From Rebecca billardiae RCC1528 (taxonomy: Eukaryota; Haptophyta), in the NCBI GenBank assembly GCA_965240325.2, contig OZ251227.1, forward strand, positions 1,674,001 to 1,738,000: DNA of 64,000 nucleotides, given 5' to 3'. The notes under the pieces were generated by a model. It had not been told where the DNA came from, did not search any database, and was given only the letters and a program-made list of their open reading frames with translations. Shown in pieces: positions 52,035 to 62,196 of the stretch; the stretch's first letter is position 1, and every line of letters begins with the position of its first letter. Position numbers and translations under genes: made by a program.

Positions 52035-52774
52035 CGGATATTGAATTGATGTGCCGTCAGACGAGAGCTTAATATATTAGTTATTAGAGCTCTACCCGCG
52101 TACACGTCAGACATTAAGCGGGGCGGGCCCGAAACTCGGTAGTGCGGCACTGTGACGTGACTGACGGCTACGAGTGCTGGACCTGGTCACAGCGAGAGTG
52201 CTGAGTGTTTAGTGCTGATTTCGGGCTGGATCATATGCGCCCTCTGGAGGGGTCTGGGGCCCGACACTCGACTTGTTCAGCTCACTGCGCGGCGTGCGGC
52301 GTGGCGCGGCGGCGTGCCGCGTGGCGCGCGCGGCAGGGCGCGCGCATCATGGTCGGCAGTGGAAACACAGCGAGAAACGCGCCTCGCTCCCACGCGCCAC
52401 GCGCTTTCGCACCCAGAATATCACACACGAGTCAAGCACGGACCGTGCACGAGCCGTCCGACGAGGAACCCGCACTGGGCCAAAGGGGCATCGGCAGCGG
52501 GCGGGGCGCGCGGGGTGAGCGGGGCATGAAAGCGACGCCGATGACCGTCGGGACCCGCCGCAGCCGTGCGCACCTGCGCTGAGTGAGAGTCCGTCGGATT
52601 GAACGCCTCGTGCGCAGCGGGCCCCGCTGCTCCGGCGAGCGGCGCCTGGCGCAAGGCAGCCCCTCCCGCTCGGCTTGCTGAGCCCTTGCCCCTTCACTTT
52701 CTCATTATGATTAGCGGGCTCAAACTCTAACTAGGCCGGACCAGGCGGGCGACGGCCCGGGAATACTCGGGTAG

Positions 52775-53100
52775 GCGGCGAGGCCATATATATGTCTAAG
52801 TTTTACTATATCTATGGTCACACATGAACGAGAGTCTACCCACAATTATACTTGGGCGTGGGTTAATCGTTTATCGTTGATTCCTCTGAATACAAACAAG
52901 CCGGATGTGCGGGCCTGTTTTGTGCCTAATGCATGCTGCTAAAGGGGGACTACTCAAAATTCGAAACTCGGTCTCCTCCAGCCCTGAAATTCGTCCCCGG
53001 GCCCGTCCCTGCTTTCTTGATCAAAGATCTTTTTGAAACGTGGTTAGGCGGCCCGCACTGCGGGCTCCACGCTGCGCGCTCCGCCCTGCACCGCGGGCCA
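52775..53100 (+). mobile_element. MITE-1, 5'-truncated copy
   Basis: Shares GGCGGCGAGGCCATAT, GGTCACACATGAACGAGAG, TTGATCAAAGATCTTTTTGA and the right end CACCGCGGGCCA with the complete copy; about 80% alike by eye. The left TIR is missing. The large transposon TE-A is inserted exactly at its right end. Confidence 0.82.
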
Positions 53101-53104
53101 TCAT

Positions 53105-56100
53105 TAGGTGGGCCCACTGAATTTATCGCGCACGTAAAAAAATGATTTTCACCCGAAAAGGGCCGCTCAGCGACCGTCAGCGTCGCCGCTGAACCTCTCT
53201 TCCGGACAGCCCCGACGGAGCCGCGGCGAGCACCGGATTCAGCGTCGAAGTTGGACGGTGTCGGGCCATCAGCAGGTCGACGGCGTCGACGCCCGCGCCC
53301 TCGGCGGCGCCATGCGGCACCCCGTCGCGCCCCGTCGCCATGGCGGTGAGTCCGGACGGGCGAGGGGAGCGAGTACCCGGACTCCAACGGCCGTCGCGAT
53401 TCAAAATTTGAACGTGGCATCTGGAACGACCAGTACACGAGCTGTGAGTTTGAATCGAGATGTGCAACTTCCCCCAACCTGCGAGCACCAGCGGCGTGGA
53501 CGAGCTGGGACAGCCGCGCGCGGTGCTGGGACAGACGTACGCAGGTGTGGTCGCGTCGTCGGGCTCGGCTTCACCACCTTCCGAGCCCCGCACCGCCGCC
53601 GCGCCGGCCGCCTGTGCGCGAGCGTCTGGCGGCGGCAAACAGGCCTCATCCGCCGTGGGAGCCACGGACAAGGTGTACGCGGTCGAGAAGGGCGCTCGGC
53701 AGTTCCTGGAGGAGTATCCATCGCCTACCGCCTCTGCTTCGCGCGCTGACCCACCCGAGAAGCTCGACTTCGCCTCCGCGCGCGCGCTTGACGGCGTCGT
53801 TCGCAGCATCTACAAGCCCAGGCCGAGCGATCGCGATCGTGAGATCAAGGCGCACCTCGAGAACGTGGGGATCTGCTCGCAGAAGGTGACGTTCTCGCTG
53901 GTGGTCGCGAACTTCTTTGGAGTCCCCCTCCGCCGTCCGATCAACAGCCAGCACGACCTCTACGGCACGCTCGGCGAGATGGGCCGTGCGCTGCAGGTCA
54001 AGGTTGACCGGCACTCGGCTGCGCTCGCACAGGTCAAGGAGACGGGCCGCAAGCGGAAGGCGTCGTCCGACGTGACGCAGGCGAAGTCGGAGAGCTGCGC
54101 CGCGCGCTTCGACGCCGGCGTCACGCGTGAGGCGTTTGCGCGCGTGCTGCCGCAGGCGCCGCCGGTTGCACTCGGCGGAGCCGCGCCGCGCCCCGCCGGC
54201 CAGCGCCCGGCTGCTGCTGCGAGCAGCACCCCGCGCTCGACGCCGCCGATCGCGGATGCGCACGGCCCGGCCGGCGCACCCGAGCCGCGGGATCTCGCGC
54301 GCAGCCAGTCGCTCGTGAAGACGGGCTCCGCCTCGGGCTTGGTGAGCTTCGAGGAGGCGCGCGCGCGCACGCGCGCGCAGCGGCAGCCGCCGCCCGAGCT
54401 GCAGCCGCCGAGGATCGCGGGCGATGCCGTGCGCATCAGCAGCGAGGGCAAGCGCCCGGACCTGCCGCTGTCGTACGAGGGGCTGTACTACAAGTGCGAT
54501 GCCGCCGTGACCAAGTGCCGCGCCATCGAGCTCGAGTGCGCCGCGCTCGGCGAGCAGCTCGAGCAGGCCGAGCAGCAGCTCGCGGCGGCCGCCGAGCGCG
54601 AGCTCGGCGCGACGCGCAAGCTCGAGGACGAGCGCAAGCGCTGGGAGCGCGAGCGCGCAGCGCACCAGAAGGACCTGGCCGCGGCCGAGCGGCGCGTGGC
54701 CGACGCGGTCAAGCAGAAGGATGAGATCGTGTTCGCCGCGGTGCGCAGCGACAGCAAGGCCGAGCACGCCTTCGAGCAGCTCGAGCAGCGGAAGAAGCAG
54801 CAGGCGGACGCGCTGAAGGAGGCGGAGCGCGCGCACGCGGAGCAGCTCGAGCAGCAGCGCGCGGCGCTGCAGGCGACGATCGACGAGCAGGCGGAGGAGC
54901 TGGCGAAGGTGCAGGCGGCGCTGGGCGAGGCGGTGAAGGCGGCCGACGCCGCGCGCATCGAGTCGGAGCGCGCCCGCGCCGAGACGCAGCGCACGGAGAA
55001 CGGGCTGAAGAGCAAGCAGAAGCAGCTCGTGGCCGCGAGGAAGGCGTGCGGGTATTGGCGGTCCGTCTCCACCAACCACTCCGAGAAGATCGAGACGCTC
55101 AAGGGCACGCTCGAGTCGCGGAAGCGGCTGCGAGGTCCGGAGATGCAGACGCAGCTGCGCCAGAGCGAGGCGAAGGTGGTGCAGCTCGAGGCGGACAAGG
55201 TGAAGCTCAAGGGCGACGCCGAGCGCGCAAACAGCAAGGCCAAGCGCGCGGCGGGCTCGGCGGCGTACGCCAAGTCCGAGGCCAAGCGTGAGGTGAAGAA
55301 TGCGCGCAGGCAGGCCGACGCGGAGTCGAAGAAGGCGGAGCGCAAGCTCCAGGAGGCGCGCGAGCAGGCTCTCGACCTCGAGCAGCGGATCATCGACCCG
55401 GCCGGTCTCGAGGACACGCAGCGCGAGCTTGCCGACGCGGAGGCGGCGCACAAGGCGGCGACTGCCCAGCGGGACGAGCTCAGCTCGCAGCTCCGCAAAG
55501 CCGAAGCCGAGGTGAAGAAGCTCAACCAGCAGCTCGGCGCGAGCCGCAGCGTGTCCAACCCGACCGCCAAGGACATGCGCAAGAGGAGTGAGTGCCGCGC
55601 CGCAGCGCGCGCGTGCGGCCGCGCGGCTGCGCGGCCGCGCGGCTGCGCGGCCGCGCGGCTGCGCGGCCGCGGACGGGCGTCGAGCGCGCCGCGGCCGCGC
55701 GTGGCCGGCTGCACCACTCACCCGCCCATCCCCCGCGTTGTGCGCCTCGCCGCCGCTCGCAGGGGCCGAGCTGCAGGCGGCGTTCCTCCAGTGCAACACC
55801 GAGTTGGGCATCGCCTCGAACAGGCTGACCCAGGCGGCCGAGACGCTGCTGCAGGCCGCGGGCATCAACATGGACGGCGCGCGCAGCAAGCGGGCGCGCA
55901 AGGACGGCAGCCGCGCCGTGGTCGGGATCCCGAGCCGCACGACGGCGCAGCGGCTTACTGCGCTCGGTGACCATGTCGCCGACTTCCAAGCCGCGGTCCA
56001 TATCTCCGCCGACCTCAACAAGGCCATCGAGCGCGGCGAGGGCCCGGAGGGCGTCGCTGGAGCCGCCTGCTTCGACGGCGCGGCGACTGCCGGCATGCAC

Positions 56101-59100
56101 TTCAACATGGCGACGCTCAAGACTGAGAGCGGCTCGTTGGCGCTGCACATCTTGCATACCGACGGACACGACACGGGCAAGGATATCGCCACGGGCTACT
56201 CGAAGGCGCTCAAGCAGATCGCCAAGGTCGTCGCGCACCTGACTGGCCTGGGCGTCGGGGCGATCGACGGCGTCGCGCTCGCCAAGAGCGATCTAATCTC
56301 GGAGCGGATCTTGAGCGTCGTCATCACGGACAGCGCCTCGGCCGAGCAGAAGGCGGCGGAGCAGCTCGGGATCATGAAGCAGGCGACTGCCTTGGCGGAC
56401 GAGCAGAAGGATATCGCGCTCGAGCTGGCGCGCGCGCTCGACGGGCAGGCCGGCAGCTTCACCGTGACCGTGGTGGATGAGCAGGGCCAGACGGTGCAGC
56501 AGTCCTTCAACGTCGCGGCGGCGCAGCTCGCTAGCGACGGCGCGCCGGCGACTGGCAACGAGGGCGGCAGCACCGCCGAGACCACGCGGCCGGACGAGCG
56601 CGCCGGCGCCGATCCGATGGAGGTGCAGGCGGAGGCGGAGGCGGAGGCGGAGGAGGAGGAGAAGGCGCCCGAGCCCGAGCGGCGCGCGAACGCAATCGCG
56701 GAGGAGCTCTTGACAACGCACGGCGACCTGATCGAGGCGATCCGCCTGTATCGCCGCCGTCCGACGGCGGAGCGGCGGCAGCGCGTGCTCGACAAGCTTG
56801 AGTACATCAACTGCCTGCTGCACGCGGTGATGCACGCGCTGACCGCGGGCTCGGACGCCGTCGAGGACGCGCTGCTGCAGGTGCTGCCCGCCGGGTTTAT
56901 CGACGGGGAGTACACGAGCCTGAGCGGGCACCAGCCGTCCGCGACCAAGGACGGTGCGCGCGATGCCCGTCGTGCGCCGCTCTCAGCGCGGACGCAGCAG
57001 CACACACTCACCTCGCGCGCGCGCCCCGCCGCGTCCCGCCCCGCCCCGCCCCGCCCGGGTCTGCTCTGCCCGGACCCGCCGCCCCGCGCCGCCCCGCCGC
57101 GTCTCGGCCCGCCTCGGTCCGCAGGTAAGGTGCAGAAGGACAGCGGCGGCTACTCGCTGCGCACGCGGCCGCTCAACCACCTGATCCACACGCTCACCAA
57201 GATGTTTGCGCGCGTCGCGACGAAGGACTGGAGCCTCTTCGAGCGGTTCATCAAGTTCGTCATTGACTACAACAACGAGCGCGATGACGGCATCCGCTGG
57301 ACCGCGGACCAGATCCGCGGCCTCGTCACCGGCTTTGGGCGCACGTGCGGCGCGCGTGGTGGCGCGACCACTCTGGTGCGCGCCGCGCCGCGCCGCGCCA
57401 CGCCGCGCCGCGCCGCAAGAGCGCGGCTGAGCGGACGCACGCGCGCGCGGCTGGCCCCGCGATCGGCGCTGCCCCGCAGAACTGCACGGCGGCGTGCCGG
57501 CTCATGTACCTCTGGATCCTCTTCACCGAAGACGAGCTGGCATGCGGCGAGAAGCTGTCGGCCTCGCACCGCTACTCGTACAACTGCCTGACGCGGCCCG
57601 AGTACCAGGCGGCCATCTACGCCAAGGGCATCTGCGGCCCGTTCTTCTACACGCAGGTGCTCGCCGAGCTGCACCGCGTGGAGAGCGAGGGCACCGTGGC
57701 CACCGAGCTGCAGGACGTCTGCACGCGCGTGTACGAGGTGGCCAAGTCCATCGGCGTGGACGCCACCCGCTTCATGCGGCGCGAGGTGGATCTCTTCGCG
57801 GGACGCAAGCGGATGGCGATGGTGGACGAGCTGCTCCGTGAGCGCTGCGAAGCTGAGCGGCGCGGCGCGCACGGCGTGCACTGGGAGCAGTGCAATCTCA
57901 CGAAGCGCTTCATCGAAGTCTTTTGCGCCGCGTTCGCCACTCGCTTCAACCACTTCACCGTGCGCTGGCAGCTCGAGCTCGCGACGCCCGACGATCCGCT
58001 CGCCGACCTGCTCGGCTCGATGCGCGACCTGGACGAGCAGCGCGCGCTCGCGCTGCGCAACGCGCACACGACCGGTGCGCCGTGTGAGCGCATCGCAGGT
58101 GAGTGCGCGGCCAGCGCGCACGCGCTGCGCGTGCGACTCTCGCCGCGCGCGCAGCTGACACCCTGCGTGTCCGGGCCCGCGCGCCTCGCTCAGGGATGCT
58201 CGGCGAGGCGCAGCGCACGGGGCGCACGACGAACGCGCACCACCTCGCGAGCAAGGTGCGCGCGAAGGCGAACAAGACGGGCACCTTCCTCATTGGCCTG
58301 CGCCCGGAGGAGAGGAAGCTCGCCTTGAAGGTTTCCCGCAAGTTCAAGCGGCAGGATGACGCCGTCAACGGCAGCACGCTCATCGGCCGCCTCGCGCGCC
58401 ACGCGGCGCTCTCGCGGCCGAAGAAGCTCGAGCGCAAGGCCAAGCTGACGGCCAAGCGCGACAAGGAGGAGCAGCACAAGAATCGGATCGTCGAGGAGGT
58501 GGCGCCGTCGCGCGTGACGCGCTGGTCGCAGCTCGCTCCGGCGGAGAGCGCGCTGTCGGCGCCGGCGCTCCTCGACCAGATTGACGTCTTCCGCTTCGTC
58601 GACAAGTCCAAGGTCGTGCCCAAGTCGAGGTCGGGCAAGAAGGAGAAGCTGATGGGGATGCTCGCCGACCTCGTCGTGGGCAAGTATGGCGAGGCGGCCA
58701 AGGACGTGCCGTACGCCCAGCTGATGGAGTCGGCGGGCCGGGTGCGCGCCGCGCCGCTCAGCTGTGCCGGCGCGTGCCCTCGCCGTAGCGCGCGTGCCTC
58801 GCGTGTCTGATCGCTGCTCGCGCCCGGTGCCCACACCCCATCGCGCGCTCGCAGAAGGGCGCTCCGCGCCGGCGCGGCACTGGCGAGCCCGCGGCCAAGC
58901 GGCGGCGGGCGCCGAAGCCGAAGCGGAGGCAGTACTGGGACATCACGGGCCTGCACGACTTCCGCATGGGCGCCACGGGGCCGGAGGTGCTCGTGGGCTG
59001 GGAGCCAACCGACGAGGTGGACGAGGACGGCTACGCGATCGAGGACGACGACGGCCGGCCCGAGCTCAAGCACTGGCCGCCCTCCTGGCAGCCGCTCTCC

Positions 59101-59888
59101 GACCTCTCGAACGACGCTGAGACCATGGCGATGCTCGACCAGCTCCTCAAGGTGGCCGACGGCGAGGCGCTCATCGCGTGGGACGACAAGGTGCAGGCGC
59201 TGATCGACTCTCCGCTCGAGGTGGGCACGCGCGTCATCGTGCAGCTGCCCGTGTCGTCCGACTCGGAGGACACGGACACCTTCTCGGGCGTCATCAAGAG
59301 CGTCGACCAGAGCGCCGACAAGTATGTCGTGGAGCCCGTCGGTGCCGAGCCGCGCGCCGTCCCGCGCGAGGCGATCTTGTCGAAGGCGCCGCCGCCGTCG
59401 ACGGCCAAGAAGGGGCTGTTCGTGCGCGCGCTGCTGGAGACTGAGATCGACGACGAGGCGTGTCGCGTCTGGAGCTACGGCAAGCTCAGCAAGCTGCTCA
59501 GCGGCAACGAGGTGGCGGTCGTCCGCACCGCGCTCGATGACGCGGACGCGCTGGTACCTGTGTACGATCTGCAGGATGCGCGCACGGGCGAGTGGCTGAC
59601 GACTCTCTGACGCCGGATCCGGCCGTGAGAGCGCCGAGGCGGCCGCCGCGGCGAAGTCTCGCGCCGCCGCTGCCCCCACCGACTGCTGCCGAACGGGTCG
59701 CGTGGGGCCGCGCGGCCGCGCGCTTGGCGCGCGGCCGAGCACAATCCTCTGATGACTGCACCAACGTGTCTGATTGGTCCCATTAGGTACCTAGAGTCAT
59801 AAACCAGTCCAAGTTTGAGCGTCTGACCCTCGTAGACAGGCCTCCAACAGTGGCGCGCCAGCCTCACAGCGGCCAGTGGGCCCCCCTA
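53105..59888 (+). mobile_element. TE-A: apparently complete 6.8-kb DNA transposon
   Basis: The left end TAGGTGGGCCCACTG (53,105) and right end CAGTGGGCCCCCCTA (to 59,888) are inverted repeats matching at 14 of 15 positions. Both are directly flanked by the 7-bp repeat CCATCAT (53,098-53,104 and 59,889-59,895; 8 bp if the next T is counted and the ends shift by one). The only gene inside is the six-exon plus-strand gene at 53,460-59,610. A TIR of ~15 bp, 7-8-bp duplication and a hAT-like catalytic segment place it near the hAT/Zisupton-type elements. The frame is intact, so the insertion may be young. Confidence 0.8.
53460..59610 (+). CDS. Putative chromodomain transposase of TE-A, 6 exons
   Basis: Exons 53460-55587, 55763-56953, 57125-57375, 57480-58098, 58194-58741 and 58855-59610; five introns with GT donors (GTGAGTG, GTGCGCG, GTGCGCG, GTGAGTG, GTGCGCG) and CAG acceptors (TCAG in the fourth), all phases consistent; about 1,830 residues. 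Order: N-terminal globular segment (~95-180); linker; long coiled coil (~340-700); then a hAT-like RNase-H-fold segment with candidate catalytic Asp 814 (CFDGAATAGMHFNMATL) and Asp 899 (LSVVITDSASAEQKAAEQ); an acidic linker; helical blocks (RPLNHLIHTLTKMFARV, CRLMYLWILFTEDELACGE); a Lys/Arg-rich part; a chromodomain-like module (~1605-1665: YWDITGLHDFR, EVLVGWEP, PPSWQPLSDLSND); and an SH3/Tudor-like strand set (~1690-1750). The third acidic residue cannot be fixed by eye. Function is inferred from the element's ends and the DxxD pattern. Confidence 0.75.
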
Positions 59889-59984
59889 CCATCATTCATC
59901 AATCATTGACGAGTTGGCTGTGGCATCACGTCACGCCCGCATCGGCGGCGTCCGAGGCCGTCATAGCTAGCCGCCCTGTCCGCC

Positions 59985-60006
59985 GCCGCCCCCCCCCCCC
60001 CCCCCG
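59985..60006 (+). repeat. Poly-C tract
   Basis: A run of about 20 cytosines (CCGCCGCC then poly-C) in the gap after TE-A. Nothing else is seen in 59,896-60,240. Confidence 0.9.
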
Positions 60007-60236
60007 ACCCATCCCGCGCTCTAGCTTATGCAGATGGTCAACCGAGAAATTGCATGTAGAGTCGGACACGGACCTACCCTGAGGCCACTGAAAAACAAAC
60101 AGCAATAATCAATGGCGCGACAGCACTGGCACTTAGCCCGCCCGACCAGTCACACAGACACAGTGTCACACACACGTACCGCGGCACACACCCCGCCCCG
60201 CCAGGGCAAAGATTTCATTAGTGATTCTTATTTTAT

Positions 60237-60356
<120 letters not shown>

Positions 60357-60476
60357 AGAGGCAGAGAGAGAGACGAGTAGAGTTATAACTAATAAGGCTT
60401 TCGGGCAGCAATGGAGCCTACTGCGACGTAGCCAGTAGCTTACTAGTGGCGCACGGCCCCCCCGAAAGGTCTGAGC

Positions 60477-60704
60477 GTGAGCGAAAGCCGGGGGGCGGCG
60501 GCGCACGTGCTCCGCAAAATCAAAAAAGATAATGGCGCGCGTGATGCTGGTGGGGATTTTGTACTTTTAGCAGGGGGAAAGCTGCTCACTAAGTCTAATG
60601 AATGGCATTGGGGGATTGGCAACCCCCTTGATGACGGCTTGATTGCGTTCGTACTATCCGATTCCCCTGCTCGTATTAATCTCTTTTTGCAGCATGGATA
60701 CTAA
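60477..60704 (+). CDS. Short frame of foreign-looking composition
   Basis: 75 codons from 60,477, with the part from ~60,525 distinctly less GC-rich than the rest of the window. The reading GARDAGGDFVLLAGGKLLTK then EWHWGIGNPLDDGLIAFVLS has balanced, globular composition unlike shadow frames. No family recognised. It could be a short gene, an exon or a transferred fragment; the stop is at 60,702-60,704. Confidence 0.3.
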   Translation: MSESRGAAAHVLRKIKKDNGARDAGGDFVLLAGGKLLTKSNEWHWGIGNPLDDGLIAFVLSDSPARINLFLQHGY

Positions 60705-61697
60705 TAGGACAATTCCCTCGCTCAATAGCACAAATGTCGCCTTGGCCAGTTGGCCTTCTTGGCCCAATGTGGGTGGCATTCTACTCTCTATCTGCGAGGA
60801 TTAAGAGCTCTCTGATGAAAGAAGTGTGGTGAGTGTGTCCTGGACAGCCTGAGCGGAAAGGTCAATAATTGCGCTTGTGATTCAAGATTCAGACTCAGCA
60901 CCCCGTATTGCCAATTGATTCAAAACCAATGCGGGTGTGAATCGACGCGTTTGGGCTCAATCTGCAATGAATAAGAGCTCTCTGATTAGGGTGTGGGGGC
61001 AACACGGCAAAGTCCGCGCTAACGTTAGGTAGTTAGAGAAATTTTAGATAGGCGGGATCCGGCCCTATTTGAGCTCTAACGTGGGCCTCGCTCCGGAGGG
61101 CCCAGGTCGCGCTTACGAGGGGGGAATCTGGCTCTGTAAGGGCTCGCCGTAACGTTAGCTCCCCTAAGTGGGAGATCGCGTCGCCGCGACCTTTGATTCG
61201 CGCCGCGGCGCCGCAAAGGGCGCACGTGGACAGCTCGGCTCGCTGGCGCAGCGCCGCACGGAGGCGCGCGCGCGCAGCTCGCGAGTGCGCGCGCGCGCGT
61301 TCTCGCGCGTTCGTCGCGCGAGAAGAAGTCTTCGCGTTCGCGGCGCCTTCGTGCGACCAGAAGCCGACGTGGCCTACGTCGTGCGCTCTTGCGTGCGTGC
61401 CGCAGTGTGCCCGGCAAGCGTTGCGTGCGCGCCGTGCCGCGTGCGCTCGCCGCGCTGGTGCACTCCTTGGAGAGCGCGCGGTTGGCGGGTCGCGCGAGCA
61501 GGGTGCCGTGCGTAGCGCTGCGAACGACTGGAGCTACCGCGGTCCGCACCCTGCACGTCAATGAAAGCGCCAAGGTGGCTGAGCGAGCGCTGGCCCTCGC
61601 ACGCGGTGGCGATGGTTCTTCTGGGCACCCTCGCCGCGTTTTGAATGCCGAGATTCAAATCTCTAACGTAACAAAAGCGACCGTGCCCCCACCCTCA

Positions 61698-61734
61698 TCC
61701 AAGGGGCTTACAAAAGTGGTATTTGTAAGCCCCT
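61698..61734. repeat. Hairpin, 11-bp perfect arms
   Basis: AAGGGGCTTAC … GTAAGCCCCTT around a 13-nt loop. Similar to one arm-like motif in the TPPP/ZIP promoter. Confidence 0.75.
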
Positions 61735-62020
61735 TGCCTCATCCACGCTTTCCTTGGTAGGCTTCCGCTTACATTTTCATATTCACCGGACAAATAGAGA
61801 TCCTTCGATCAGTCGACGCGGCGTCGCTCACAGCGCAGGCAGGTGTTTGGCGTGGCTGCACTCTCGAGGTGGCTGGGATACAACATCCAGGTGCAGCACC
61901 CTCCCCGTGTGGTGTCAGAGCGCGCTCTCGAGCGCGTGCCTCCGAGCGCGGGGCGGCCGCTTGCTGCAATGGCCGCCTCGATGAGGTGCGGCAACGCGCC
62001 CCTCACCTGCCTGCGCCGGT

Positions 62021-62107
62021 CTGTTTTGTGGCGGTGTCTTTGTGCAGTGTTGGATGGCGTTAATCACGCCTTAACCAAGTGTGCACGTTAAATCATAGTA
62101 AACTGTA
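62021..62107 (+). repeat. Dispersed repeat R1, copy 3
   Basis: About 87 bp nearly identical to 5,846-5,938: CTGTTTTGTGGCGGTGTC … AACCAAGTGTGCACGTTAAA … AGTAAACTGTA. Confidence 0.85.
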
Positions 62108-62196
62108 ACGTTAGCGCGGACTTTGCCGTGTTGCCCCCACACCCTATTCAAATGGGTATGTATGGTACGCAGTGCTTCCTGGACAGTTAAAATGCC

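Larger units (their letters stand above)
60988..62145. mobile_element. 1,158-bp element with perfect 40-bp TIRs and 3-bp duplication
   Basis: Ends begin AGGGTGTGGGGGCAACACGG; the left (60,988-61,027) and right (62,106-62,145) TIRs are identical over 40 bp. Direct flanks ATT on both sides (60,985-60,987 and 62,146-62,148). A 3-bp duplication recalls PIF/Harbinger-type elements. The interior holds the hairpin at 61,698-61,734 and repeat R1 at 62,021-62,107, which overlaps the right TIR by two bases. No transposase seen. Confidence 0.85.

Noticed and set aside
53646-56192. 848-codon minus-strand frame inside TE-A
   Set aside because: Shadow of the transposase coiled coil; it crosses both intron 1 and exon 2 without splice logic.
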